From the NCBI GenBank assembly GCA_964250805.1, contig CAXUHG010000002.1, forward strand, positions 1 to 64,000: DNA of 64,000 bases, given 5' to 3'. The notes under the pieces are model-generated. The model saw only the letters and a program-made list of their open reading frames with translations. It was not told where the DNA came from and searched no databases. Source of the DNA: JBBQVS01 sp964250805. GTDB taxonomy: Bacteria > Chloroflexota > Ktedonobacteria > Ktedonobacterales > Ktedonobacteraceae. Positions 44,318-53,038 of the stretch are shown here, piece after piece. Within the stretch, counting starts at the first letter, position 1. Each line of letters starts with the position of its first letter. Made by a program: the position numbers and the translations under genes.

Positions 44318-45486
44318 CACGACGCGCGATAGTGGTCGTGCTGGATGGCGTTGGCGCGGGTGCCAATCCTGATGCCGCAGCCTATGGCGATGAGGGTGCA
44401 AGCTCGTTAGAACATTGCGCTCAAGCTGTTGGCGGCTTAGAGCTACCTCATCTCGGCAGTATTGGCATCGGCAATATCACGCCAATTCTAGGAACACCGC
44501 CGCGTAAGGACGTAAACGGTAGTTACGGACGTATGGCTTCGGCGGCGGCTGGCAAGGATAGCACAACGGGACACTGGGAGATGACGGGGGTTGTGTTGAA
44601 AAAGCCGTTGCCGACGTATCCACACGGCTTTCCTGCTGAACTTGTGGAGCAGTTTGAGCAAGCGATTGGACGCAAGGTGATCGGCAACGTGGTGGCATCG
44701 GGCACAGAGATTATCCAGGCATTGGGCGAGACTCATGTGCAAACCGGCTACCCCATTCTCTATACTTCGGCTGATAGCGTGTTTCAAGTGGCGGCACATC
44801 AAGACGTGATCCCGCTTGCAACACTGTACGAGATGTGCGAAACTGCCCGCAAGATGCTTACAGGCGAAAATGCCGTAGGGCGCGTGATTGCACGTCCCTT
44901 TGTTGGCACTGCTGGCGCATTCAAACGAACCGAACATCGCCGCGATTTTTCGCTGGCACCGCTCGGCACAACACTTCTCGACGTACTCAAACAGAGCGGT
45001 AAAGAGGTGATTGGCCTCGGCAAAATCGAGGACCTGTTCGCGGGTCGTGGACTCACACAGGCGGATCATACTGAAACCAATAAAGACGGTATGGCGGCGA
45101 CCTTACGCTGGCTTGAACGCGATTTTGAGGGACTGCTATACGTCAATCTGGTGGAGTTCGATATGCTATGGGGACATCGACGCGATAGTCAGGGCTACGC
45201 ACAAGCACTACGCGATGTCGATAGCTGGTTCGTGCAGGTACAACAGGCAATGAGACCGGACGATATTCTCTTTTTCACAGCGGATCACGGCGTTGACCCG
45301 ACGTTTCGCGGCACCGACCATACACGGGAATGTGTGCCGCTACTAGCTTATGGACAGCAACTACATACGGGCGTCAATCTCGGCACACGACTCACATTCG
45401 CCGACCTCGGTCAAACGCTGGCACAGATTTTCGGCGTCGAATCGTTGGCGGCAGGTACAAGTTTTGCACAGGAATTATTCTTATGA
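44314..45486 (+). CDS. deoB: Phosphopentomutase
   Basis: 390 residues. Interconverts ribose or deoxyribose 1- and 5-phosphate with two metals. Alkaline-phosphatase superfamily blocks are VVLDGVGAGANPDA at residue 9, the phosphothreonine region GKDSTTGHWEMTG near residue 77, FDMLWGHRRDSQGYA, and the metal ligands TADHGVDPTFRGTDHTRE near residue 320. Coupled by ATGA-type overlaps to pfp upstream and GNAT downstream. With the nucleoside hydrolase nearby it links nucleoside sugar to the pentose pathway. Confidence 0.95.
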   Translation: MTRRAIVVVLDGVGAGANPDAAAYGDEGASSLEHCAQAVGGLELPHLGSIGIGNITPILGTPPRKDVNGSYGRMASAAAGKDSTTGHWEMTGVVLKKPLPTYPHGFPAELVEQFEQAIGRKVIGNVVASGTEIIQALGETHVQTGYPILYTSADSVFQVAAHQDVIPLATLYEMCETARKMLTGENAVGRVIARPFVGTAGAFKRTEHRRDFSLAPLGTTLLDVLKQSGKEVIGLGKIEDLFAGRGLTQADHTETNKDGMAATLRWLERDFEGLLYVNLVEFDMLWGHRRDSQGYAQALRDVDSWFVQVQQAMRPDDILFFTADHGVDPTFRGTDHTRECVPLLAYGQQLHTGVNLGTRLTFADLGQTLAQIFGVESLAAGTSFAQELFL

Positions 45487-46046
45487 CAGAGACACAAGAG
45501 AGAGCAACAGCTGACTCACAAGACTTACCATTACACGGCGCACGCGTGACTCTACGCAATCCTGTAATGCAGGACGCCGCAAACGTCTTTCGCTGGGAAC
45601 GAGACGACGAGGTATGGCGTTACGATCCCCACCGCCCCTATTCTCACTCGATGGCGGAGTTTACCCCCGTCTTCGAGCGCAACTATGTACATAGCAATGG
45701 GCGGCAATTCTGGCTTATCATCGAAGACGAGCGACATCTGCCGATTGGCACAATCACTTACTTCAACATTGATCGTCGTCTCAATCAGCTTGAAGTTGGC
45801 CTCGGTCTGGGTGAGAAATCGAGTTGGGGTAAGGGCTATGGTGCCGAGGCGATTGGCACGCTAGTTCGCTATCTCTTCACGGTACAAAACCTGAACCGTA
45901 TCTATGCGGAGACGGCAATGGCGAATACGTCCGCTCGCAACGCCTTCGCAAAATGTCATTTTGCCGAGGTAGGGCAAATCTATGATCCCCGTAGCTCAGG
46001 CGACCCCTGGGTATTATTGGAAATTTGGAGGAAGAATTACGCATGA
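45483..46046 (+). CDS. GNAT acetyltransferase, RimJ/RimL type
   Basis: 187 residues from ATG 45483, which overlaps the deoB stop (ATGA). The N-terminal strand LHGARVTLRNPVMQDAANVFRW and acetyl-CoA site KSSWGKGYGAEAIGTLVRYLF (about residues 117-137), then NLNRIYAETAMANTSARNAF, are typical of Acetyltransf_3. It would acetylate a protein N-terminus or small amine. Why it sits between sugar-phosphate mutases is unknown. Its TGA overlaps the next ATG. Confidence 0.88.
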   Translation: MTETQERATADSQDLPLHGARVTLRNPVMQDAANVFRWERDDEVWRYDPHRPYSHSMAEFTPVFERNYVHSNGRQFWLIIEDERHLPIGTITYFNIDRRLNQLEVGLGLGEKSSWGKGYGAEAIGTLVRYLFTVQNLNRIYAETAMANTSARNAFAKCHFAEVGQIYDPRSSGDPWVLLEIWRKNYA

Positions 46047-47404
46047 GTACAGCAGATACAGTAGTAAATCCTAAGATATTTAGTGCCTATGATATACGTG
46101 GCATATATGGACAAGACTTGACCGATGAGACGGCATATCGCATTGGACGCGCCGCCGCACAATACCTCAACGTGCAAGAAATTGCCGTTGGACGCGATAT
46201 GCGTCTGTCGTCGCCACAGATCGCAGCAGCTGTCATTCGTGGCATCACCGATCAGGGCGTCAACGCGGTTGATCTCGGCTTAGTCACAACCGACGGTTTG
46301 TACTTTGCCGTTGGTAAGTTCAACTATCAGGCAGGTATCATGATTACGGCGTCGCACAATCCTGGTAAGTACAACGGCTTGAAGTTTTGTCGCGCACAGG
46401 CACTACCAATCAGCAAAGATACAGGGCTAGCAGACATTCGTGATCTGGCGGTAAGCGGAAGCTTCATCCAGCCCGACCGTAAAGGAACCGTCACGAAGCG
46501 CGACATCACCGATGATTACGTCACGCACGTTCTCTCGTTCATCGACGTGAGCAAGATCAAGCCGCTCAAAGTCGTCATCGACGCAGGCAACGGCATGGCT
46601 GGCATGGTGATTCCAAAGGTGTTTCAGCACCTGCCCTGTGAACTCGTACCGCTGTACTTCGAGCTGGATGGTAACTTCCCACATCACCCCGCCAGTCCTA
46701 TCGAGCCAGAAAACATGGTGGACTTGCAGAACAAGGTACGCGAAACGCACGCGGATATCGGTGGTGCCTTCGACGGAGACGCCGACCGCATGTTTCCCGT
46801 TGATGAGCATGGCGACCTCGTAGATGGCTCACAGGTGACGGAGGCAATGGCGAATAGCTTGTTGAAAAAGCATCCTGGTTCGACCATCCTGTACAACCTG
46901 ATCGTCTCGAAGAGTGTGCCTGAACTCGTTACGCGTCTTGGCGGCAAAGCTGTACGCACACGCGTCGGTCACTCGTTCATCAAGGCCGAGATGCGGAAAC
47001 TCAACGCTATCTTCGGCGGCGAACACTCCGGTCATTTCTACTTCCGCGACAACTGGTTCGCCGACTCCGGCCTGATCGCCTTCTTGATTCTGCTCGAACT
47101 CGTCTCAACTGAGAACAAACCGCTCTCCGAGATACTCAAGCCATTGGACAAAGGCGTTCGTAGCGGCGAAATCAATAGCACCGTTAGCAATGCACAGAGC
47201 AAACTGAAGGAGCTAGAGGAGCATTTCGGCAAGGGGGCAAAGTCTGTAGACCATCTCGACGGCCTCACCATCGACTACGGCGACTGGTGGTTCAACGTGC
47301 GCCCATCCAACACAGAGCCATTGCTACGTCTTAATGTCGAAGCAGACAACCGCGCCTTGATGGAGCAAAAACGCGATGAACTACTCGCGTTCGTCCGAGG
47401 CTAA
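46043..47404 (+). CDS. manB: Phosphomannomutase/phosphoglucomutase
   Basis: 453 residues from ATG 46043 (SD GGAGGA), overlapping the GNAT stop. The alpha-D-phosphohexomutase four-domain order is visible: FSAYDIRGIYGQDLTDE, phosphoserine loop MITASHNPGKYNGLKF near residue 104, metal loop AFDGDADRMFPVDEHG near residue 248, sugar loop GGEHSGHFYFRD near residue 330, and phosphate-binding VRPSNTEPLLRLN near the end. Interconverts hexose 1- and 6-phosphates for nucleotide-sugar synthesis. The stop lies at a 70-bp palindromic terminator. Confidence 0.94.
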   Translation: MSTADTVVNPKIFSAYDIRGIYGQDLTDETAYRIGRAAAQYLNVQEIAVGRDMRLSSPQIAAAVIRGITDQGVNAVDLGLVTTDGLYFAVGKFNYQAGIMITASHNPGKYNGLKFCRAQALPISKDTGLADIRDLAVSGSFIQPDRKGTVTKRDITDDYVTHVLSFIDVSKIKPLKVVIDAGNGMAGMVIPKVFQHLPCELVPLYFELDGNFPHHPASPIEPENMVDLQNKVRETHADIGGAFDGDADRMFPVDEHGDLVDGSQVTEAMANSLLKKHPGSTILYNLIVSKSVPELVTRLGGKAVRTRVGHSFIKAEMRKLNAIFGGEHSGHFYFRDNWFADSGLIAFLILLELVSTENKPLSEILKPLDKGVRSGEINSTVSNAQSKLKELEEHFGKGAKSVDHLDGLTIDYGDWWFNVRPSNTEPLLRLNVEADNRALMEQKRDELLAFVRG

Positions 47405-47473
47405 AATGTAGCATAAAAAAAGAAATGATGGGAACACGCGTGTTCCCATCATTTCTTTTTTTATGCTACATTT
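47404..47473. terminator. Perfect 70-bp palindromic bidirectional terminator
   Basis: An uninterrupted perfect palindrome, centre ACACGCGTGT, with A7 and T7 blocks inside each arm and a TTCCCATCATTTC stem. It overlaps the stop codons of both convergent genes. Confidence 0.93.
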
Positions 47474-48495
47474 ACGTCTGTATCCTGCTCCCCGTTGCCA
47501 TCCTGTGACAAAAAACCTATGGTCAACTTCTTTACGCCAGAGGGCACAGCATAAACCACACTTCCACTGACACCTCTCGCACCAGCTTTGAAGGTTTGCG
47601 GTAGCGTGTTGTAGACAGGGGCGCGTTCGTTGTTGGGGAAGACAAGGCGGATATAATCGAAACCGTAGCCTGGGCTGATATCGCCACCTTCGGTATTGTC
47701 AACTTTGAAATTCAGAACGTACAATTGTTGCCCCGCCTTACACTGCATACCTTGATAGGAATAACGTTGCTCGACGCTGGTAAGATGATAGATGAGCGAA
47801 TGACCAAAGAAATTATAGTTGATCGTTGTCGTCTGCCGCGACGTACTAGCAGCATACTGTGCTGAATTGAAGGTGCCAGTAAATGGTATTTTGACCAACG
47901 ATTCATTAAGTGTAGTTGAGCCGAGTTGTAACGTTAGCGTTTTGAGCTGTACGGTTTTGTTCGGTAGCGAGAAATCGAGCCAGCCACTTTCACTCGCTCC
48001 TGGTTTAGGTCCAACGGAGAGATGCACATTCGTGGGGAGAAGCGGATTACTATTTGGGGCAAGTAAACGAGCGATATCATAATAGACAACGTTGATCGAA
48101 TTCGAGGTATGATTTGCGACGTTCAAGTTTAGGCGCACGGTTGCTTGCCCCTGATGAATGTCATCATCGGCAAAGGTAAGCGCGTATTGAGCATTGATAA
48201 CAGTCATATCCAATCCAGCGTACTGAGCAGTACGTTGCACTCTGAGCGTTGTGATAGGGATAGGTGTCGGGCTTGGGCTACTTATGCCTGGAACTTGCAC
48301 GGTTTTGAGCCAATTCGCCGCGTTCAGACTCACGACGCTAACAAGGATAATACCGATAATTAAAAGAATTGCCGTCCATAACAATAGCGTTGAACGTCGC
48401 CAACGTTTGGGTTCCTCTGGCTTCTTAGGTACTTCTACACGTGGTGCGGTAGCGGTACGCATCGGCGATGACGTAGTAGTTTTTTGCTGATCCAT
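47461..48495 (-). CDS. Membrane-anchored extracytoplasmic protein of unknown function
   Basis: 344 residues, not assigned to a firm family. A Pro/Lys-rich cytoplasmic tail (1-34), one transmembrane helix (about 36-60, LLLWTAILLIIGIILVSVV), a short Pro/Ser linker (PSPTPIP), then two beta-rich domains. The second (about 215-344, with GQQLYVLNFKVDNTEGGDIS and AGARGVSGSVVYAVPSGVKK) resembles DUF4352-type immunoglobulin-like proteins. The topology predicts a surface-exposed domain tethered to the membrane. Its last codons lie inside the palindromic terminator. Confidence 0.75.
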   Translation of the reverse strand: MDQQKTTTSSPMRTATAPRVEVPKKPEEPKRWRRSTLLLWTAILLIIGIILVSVVSLNAANWLKTVQVPGISSPSPTPIPITTLRVQRTAQYAGLDMTVINAQYALTFADDDIHQGQATVRLNLNVANHTSNSINVVYYDIARLLAPNSNPLLPTNVHLSVGPKPGASESGWLDFSLPNKTVQLKTLTLQLGSTTLNESLVKIPFTGTFNSAQYAASTSRQTTTINYNFFGHSLIYHLTSVEQRYSYQGMQCKAGQQLYVLNFKVDNTEGGDISPGYGFDYIRLVFPNNERAPVYNTLPQTFKAGARGVSGSVVYAVPSGVKKLTIGFLSQDGNGEQDTDVNVA

Positions 48496-48571
48496 ATAGT
48501 AAGATTTTTCCCTCTAAAAATAAGCATTGCATCTATTTCTCATTGTATCAAGAGAGCGCAACCGTTTTTTC

Positions 48572-48600
48572 TTGACACACAGAAACGTTGGTGCTAGCAT
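48572..48600 (+). promoter_or_regulatory. Promoter of sucCD
   Basis: TTGACA (48572-48577), 17-bp spacer, TAGCAT (48595-48600). The leader to the sucC ATG is about 72 nt. Confidence 0.65.
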
Positions 48601-48679
48601 GACCTTAGCTAGTTCCATCTATTCTTTCCCCACCGAACAGGGAAGTAACATACTGCAGCGCAAGGAGTACAAAAATTCA

Positions 48680-49864
48680 ATGAAGATTCATGAATATCAG
48701 GCAAAAGATATTCTAGCCCGCTACGGAATTCCAGTGCAACCTGGGCGAGTCGCGCATACGCCCGACGAAGCCGAGGCTATTGCCCGCGAACTAGGCGGAC
48801 CAGTTGTGATCAAGGCTCAAGTATACGTTGGTGGACGCGGCAAGGCTGGTGGCATTCAGTTTGGCGATACACCAGAACAGGCTCGTGCCTCCGCCCAAAA
48901 AGTATTGGGTATGAATATAAAGGGTCTCACGGTCGAAAAAGTTTTGGTGACATCCAAGATTGATATTGCAGAGGAATACTACCTCGGCATCATCCTGGAC
49001 CGCAAGACGCAATCGCCCGTTGTGATGGTCTCGAAAGAGGGCGGTATCGACATCGAAGAGGTGGCAGCGAACACGCCAGAGAAGATTATTCAGCAGCCCA
49101 TCGACATGCACTGGGGTTTACGCCCATTCGAGGCACGCGAGATTATTGCCCGTGCAGGACTGCCACACAAGACGATTGCGAAGGCCGGTGATATCCTCTC
49201 GAAACTGGCAAAAGCGTTCATCGACAGCGACGCCAGCCTTGCTGAAATCAATCCGCTCGCACTGACGGCAGATGGCAAGGTGCAGGCCGCCGACGCGAAG
49301 ATACTGATTGACGACAACGGCCTTTTCCGCCAGAAAGAGTACGCGACATGGGCAGAGACCGAGGAATCGAACCCATTAGAGTACGAGGCGAAACAGGCTG
49401 GCTTAACCTACGTCAAGCTCGACGGCGATGTCGGTATTATTGGTAACGGCGCGGGTCTGGTGATGACAACGCTCGATATGGTGGCACGTGCTGGTGGTAA
49501 ACCCGCGAATTTCCTCGATATCGGTGGCGGCGCGAAGGCCGAGATCATGTACAAGGCGTTGACATTCGTGGCACGCGACCCACAGGTGAAGGGTATTCTG
49601 GTCAATATCTTTGGTGGTATCACACGCGGTGAAGAGGTAGCGAAGGGCGTCATCATGGCACAATCTGACTTGCCCAAAGGTATGCCGATTGTGGTACGTC
49701 TCTCCGGCACAGGCTCAGAAGAGGGCAAGGCACTCCTGAAAGATGCAGGTCTCGCCTGGGGTCAAGATATGCGCGAGGCATCGGAGAAGATTGTCGCCGC
49801 TATTAACGCACGCGGCACACAACCACACGAAGCAACTAGACAGCCAGAGTCACGGATAGAATAA
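48680..49864 (+). CDS. sucC: Succinate-CoA ligase, beta subunit
   Basis: 394 residues from ATG 48680; the frame upstream to 48527 overlaps the promoter and is rejected. It begins MKIHEYQAKDILARYGIPV as in all SucC. The ATP-grasp fold contains VIKAQVYVGGRGKAGGIQF, EINPLALTADGKVQAADAKI and the CoA-ligase domain FLDIGGGAKAEIMYKAL with NIFGGITRGEEVAKG. It forms succinyl-CoA or ATP/GTP in the TCA cycle with SucD, 14 bp downstream. Confidence 0.97.
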   Translation: MKIHEYQAKDILARYGIPVQPGRVAHTPDEAEAIARELGGPVVIKAQVYVGGRGKAGGIQFGDTPEQARASAQKVLGMNIKGLTVEKVLVTSKIDIAEEYYLGIILDRKTQSPVVMVSKEGGIDIEEVAANTPEKIIQQPIDMHWGLRPFEAREIIARAGLPHKTIAKAGDILSKLAKAFIDSDASLAEINPLALTADGKVQAADAKILIDDNGLFRQKEYATWAETEESNPLEYEAKQAGLTYVKLDGDVGIIGNGAGLVMTTLDMVARAGGKPANFLDIGGGAKAEIMYKALTFVARDPQVKGILVNIFGGITRGEEVAKGVIMAQSDLPKGMPIVVRLSGTGSEEGKALLKDAGLAWGQDMREASEKIVAAINARGTQPHEATRQPESRIE

Positions 49865-49878
49865 GAGGATAGAGCGAA

Positions 49879-50742
49879 ATGAGTATTTTGTTAGATAGCA
49901 CAACAAAGGTGATTGTGCAGGGTATCACGGGTCGTGAGGGACTCTACCACACACGCAATATGAAGGCGGCAGGCACCAATATCGTTGGCGGTGTTACCCC
50001 TGGTAAGGGCGGCGAGTCCGTCGAAGGCTTTCCCGTTTTCGATACCGTTGCCGAGGCGATTCAAGCGACGGGCGCAACGGCATCATGTATTTTTGTGCCA
50101 CCACCCGGAGCGGCTGATGCCATTATGGAGGCGGCGAGCAGTGGCATTGAGTTGATTGTATGCATCACCGAGGGCATTCCTGTTATTGATATGACACGAG
50201 CTATGCTGGTCGTACATGAGCATAATGCACGCTTGATTGGGCCAAACTGCCCTGGCATGTGTACACCCGGACAGGGCAAGATCGGCATTATTCCGTATCA
50301 GATTTTCACTCCTGGTCCGGTTGGCTTTATCTCGCGCTCAGGTACGCTCACCTACGAGGTGGTTTCATTGTTGACTGCGGCTGGACTTGGGCAATCATCG
50401 TGCATCGGCATCGGCGGCGACCCAATCATTGGCTCGACCTTCGTTGACTACCTCAAGCTGTTCGAGGCCGACCCACAGACGAAAGCAGTAGTGATGTGCG
50501 GTGAGATCGGTGGTAGCGACGAAGAAGATGCCGCCGAGTACATCAAGTCGATGAGTAAACCCGTTGTAGCCTTTATCTCAGGACGCACTGCACCCTCTGG
50601 CAAGCGTATGGGTCATGCCGGTGCGATTATCTCCGGCAATACAGGTACAGCGCAGGGCAAGGTAGAGGCGTTACAGTCCGCACATGTGCCCGTCGCCGAC
50701 ACCATTTTCGACATTCCCGAACTCGTACAAAAAGTTTTATAG
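49879..50742 (+). CDS. sucD: Succinate-CoA ligase, alpha subunit
   Basis: 287 residues. CoA-binding Rossmann domain VIVQGITGREGLYHTRNM at residue 11, GGVTPGKGG, IGPNCPGMCTPGQGKIG, and the phosphohistidine loop KRMGHAGAIISGNTGTA near residue 245. Heteromer partner of SucC. Followed at once by a family B repeat that probably serves as terminator, and by a scaffold gap. Confidence 0.97.
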   Translation: MSILLDSTTKVIVQGITGREGLYHTRNMKAAGTNIVGGVTPGKGGESVEGFPVFDTVAEAIQATGATASCIFVPPPGAADAIMEAASSGIELIVCITEGIPVIDMTRAMLVVHEHNARLIGPNCPGMCTPGQGKIGIIPYQIFTPGPVGFISRSGTLTYEVVSLLTAAGLGQSSCIGIGGDPIIGSTFVDYLKLFEADPQTKAVVMCGEIGGSDEEDAAEYIKSMSKPVVAFISGRTAPSGKRMGHAGAIISGNTGTAQGKVEALQSAHVPVADTIFDIPELVQKVL

Positions 50743-50745
50743 TCG

Positions 50746-50910
50746 GGCAAGGGCGCCCGCAAGGGGACGCCCCTCCCATATTCCCATGTACCAAAAACCG
50801 TTTCGTGTATGGGAGGGGCGTCCCCTNNNNNNNNNNCACAACCACACCACACCCCCCCCCGGGGGGGGGGGGGCGGCGGCCCCCCCCCCCCCCCCCCCCG
50901 CCCTGGTTTC
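50746..50910. repeat. Family B repeat copy 2 and scaffold gap
   Basis: Arms CGCCCGCAAGGGGACGCCCC (plus TCCCATA) and their complement TATGGGAGGGGCGTCCCCT (to 50826) are interrupted by ten N (50827-50836), then low-complexity C and G runs to about 50900. The element resembles 16682-16768, where the right arm continues through CTTGGGCGCC; here that end is lost in the gap. Confidence 0.8.
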
Positions 50911-50930
50911 CCCTTCACTAAGGAACAATT

Positions 50931-52127
50931 ATGACAACCGCACTCATTTATGACCCGATTTTCTTAGAACATATCACACCATCGCAACATCCTGAACAAC
51001 CACAGCGCATTCAATTAGCATATGAAGGACTCGAAGAACTCGGCTGGCTGACACGCGAGGGTCTGGTACAACTGAAACCACGCGCGGCAACCGTAGATGA
51101 GTTGGCAGCGGTTCATGATCGTGAATATATACAAGAGGTCGCCGATGCCGCGCAACAGATGGAGGTGGAAGAGGCGAATGATGGCTATAAGACAGCTTTT
51201 TTCGCCACCGATACCTACGTTTCCGCGAAGTCATATGAGGCGGCGACAACTGCAGCGGGTGCGCCTCTCACTGCGATTGACGCGATGATGAAGGGCGAGA
51301 TTAAGAACGCATATTGCCTTGTGCGCCCTCCTGGGCACCATGCGCTACCCGACGACGCGATGGGCTTCTGCATTTTCAACAATGTCGCGGTTGCCGCTCG
51401 CTATGCCATAGATGCCTATGGTCTTGAGCGCGTGATGATTATCGACTACGACGTGCATCATGGTAACGGTACGCAGGATATGTTCTATAGCGACCCGCGC
51501 GTCCTCTACTTCTCGATACATCAGGCTCCCTTTTATCCTGGTACAGGTGCATCCGACGAGTTAGGCGATGGTGCGGCACGCGGCACGACGATCAATGTGC
51601 CCATTCCAGCAACATGTGGTTTCGATACCTATGAGGCTGTGTTTCGACAGGTGATGGCTCCGGCGGCTGACCGCTTCAATCCACAGCTCATTCTGGTTTC
51701 GGCTGGCTTCGATGCCCATTGGAAGGATGCTATTCCACAGACCAGTACGCATACACAGATGTATCTCTCTACGGCTGGCTTTTTTCGGCTGAACGAGATT
51801 ATTCTCAATCTCGCCGACCTGCTCTGTGACGGACATGTGATTATGGTGCAAGAGGGTGGCTACAATGTACAGGCAACGGGAATGTGTATCGCAACAAGCG
51901 TCAATCAATTGCTAGGTGGTGATGCGGCAGTGGATAGCTTTGGCCCCCCACCCGTAGACCCGATGCGTGTAAATACAGATGTGCTGATTGGAGAACTACG
52001 CCGTATTCATGGTTTAACGGGCTACCGCATGAGAAACTTCAAAAAGCCTGATGTAGAGCGATTGCGGCGAGAGATGAAGGGGCCGGACGCTAACACCGAC
52101 TCTGATACACATTTACATGATGCCTAA
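50931..52127 (+). CDS. Histone deacetylase family protein (AcuC/APAH-like)
   Basis: 398 residues. Zn-dependent amidohydrolase of the arginase-deacetylase fold. Visible elements are RPPGHHALPDDAMGFC near residue 130 with the tandem catalytic His, the metal ligands DYDVHHGNGTQ near residue 182, LVSAGFDAHWKD near residue 264, and the catalytic Tyr in VQEGGYN near residue 308. Bacterial relatives deacetylate proteins (AcuC) or polyamines. The end (residues 378-398) is acidic and Asp-rich. It is followed 15 bp later by a GNAT acetyltransferase, so opposing activities may be co-expressed. Confidence 0.92.
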   Translation: MTTALIYDPIFLEHITPSQHPEQPQRIQLAYEGLEELGWLTREGLVQLKPRAATVDELAAVHDREYIQEVADAAQQMEVEEANDGYKTAFFATDTYVSAKSYEAATTAAGAPLTAIDAMMKGEIKNAYCLVRPPGHHALPDDAMGFCIFNNVAVAARYAIDAYGLERVMIIDYDVHHGNGTQDMFYSDPRVLYFSIHQAPFYPGTGASDELGDGAARGTTINVPIPATCGFDTYEAVFRQVMAPAADRFNPQLILVSAGFDAHWKDAIPQTSTHTQMYLSTAGFFRLNEIILNLADLLCDGHVIMVQEGGYNVQATGMCIATSVNQLLGGDAAVDSFGPPPVDPMRVNTDVLIGELRRIHGLTGYRMRNFKKPDVERLRREMKGPDANTDSDTHLHDA

Positions 52128-52142
52128 GAAAGCACACGACTC

Positions 52143-53036
52143 ATGCAAGCAACGCACCTTGACACATACCAGATACGCCTGTTGACACCAGCAGACATAG
52201 GTTCTGTTGAGCGGCTCGTGCGTACTTCAGAATACATCTATCAACGCTTCACGGTAGAAGAGCTTCCCTTGTTACTCAAGCATTACCCAGGGGTAGGGCT
52301 GTTCAACGGCTCAACGATGCACAGTTTTCTGCTCTCGCAAAGTGTCAATGCTCCCTCTGCATGGATAGGCGGTTTCGGTGTTAGTTGGACAGAGAGCAGT
52401 TACTATCTGGATATCCTGTTTCGACTGCTCGACAAGCTCTCGGCACATCTAGTTAGACAGAGCATAACGCATCTGCACTATTCGGGCAACGACTCTTCGC
52501 GTGACTGGTTACGCGAAGTGCTATTGAAACACGATTTTCTGCCCTATCGCCGCCTCTACTCCTATGACAAGTATGACTATAAGATACCTGCACAGGGGAA
52601 TCAGCAAGTGCTTGTGCGACAGGTCAACCTCAAAGGCAAATGGGGCAAGGGAGGCGATATGGCGGCACTGCTCGACATCGAGCAAGCGTGCTTTGAAGAT
52701 TTGTGGCGTTACGATGCAATCGGTTTTAGCGACGTGGCAGCTACGCACCCATACTTCGTTGTTGCGGAACTGAACGGGAAAGTTATCGGCTACCAGTTCA
52801 ACGCCCTCGATAGCGACTACGGCTATCTTGTACGTATCGCGGTACACCCGTCCGCAGAGGGCAAGCAGATAGGGATACGTCTGATGGCTGAGGCGACGCG
52901 CTTCTTTCAAAGTGAACGTGTGACGCGCATCATGCTCAATTCGCAAGACGACAACACGCACGCGCACCGCCTGTATGAATGGTTCGGCTTCGAGCGCATT
53001 CATCAATTAGGATTCGTGTTGAGAAAGCGGTTGTGA
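52143..53036 (+). CDS. GNAT acetyltransferase, two-domain
   Basis: 297 residues. The N-terminal half (1-150) is a degenerate GNAT-like region; the C-terminal half holds the active fold with EQACFEDLWRYDAIGF, VVAELNGKVIGYQFNA, the acetyl-CoA motif RIAVHPSAEGKQIGIRLMAE near residue 236, and DDNTHAHRLYEWFGFERI. Likely acetylates a protein or small amine. It sits 15 bp after a deacetylase-like gene and 2 bp before a DUF2332 gene. Confidence 0.88.
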   Translation: MQATHLDTYQIRLLTPADIGSVERLVRTSEYIYQRFTVEELPLLLKHYPGVGLFNGSTMHSFLLSQSVNAPSAWIGGFGVSWTESSYYLDILFRLLDKLSAHLVRQSITHLHYSGNDSSRDWLREVLLKHDFLPYRRLYSYDKYDYKIPAQGNQQVLVRQVNLKGKWGKGGDMAALLDIEQACFEDLWRYDAIGFSDVAATHPYFVVAELNGKVIGYQFNALDSDYGYLVRIAVHPSAEGKQIGIRLMAEATRFFQSERVTRIMLNSQDDNTHAHRLYEWFGFERIHQLGFVLRKRL

Positions 53037-53038
53037 TA

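Noticed and set aside
48527..48679. N-terminal extension of SucC
   Set aside because: It overlaps a good promoter, and the family always begins at MKIHEYQ.
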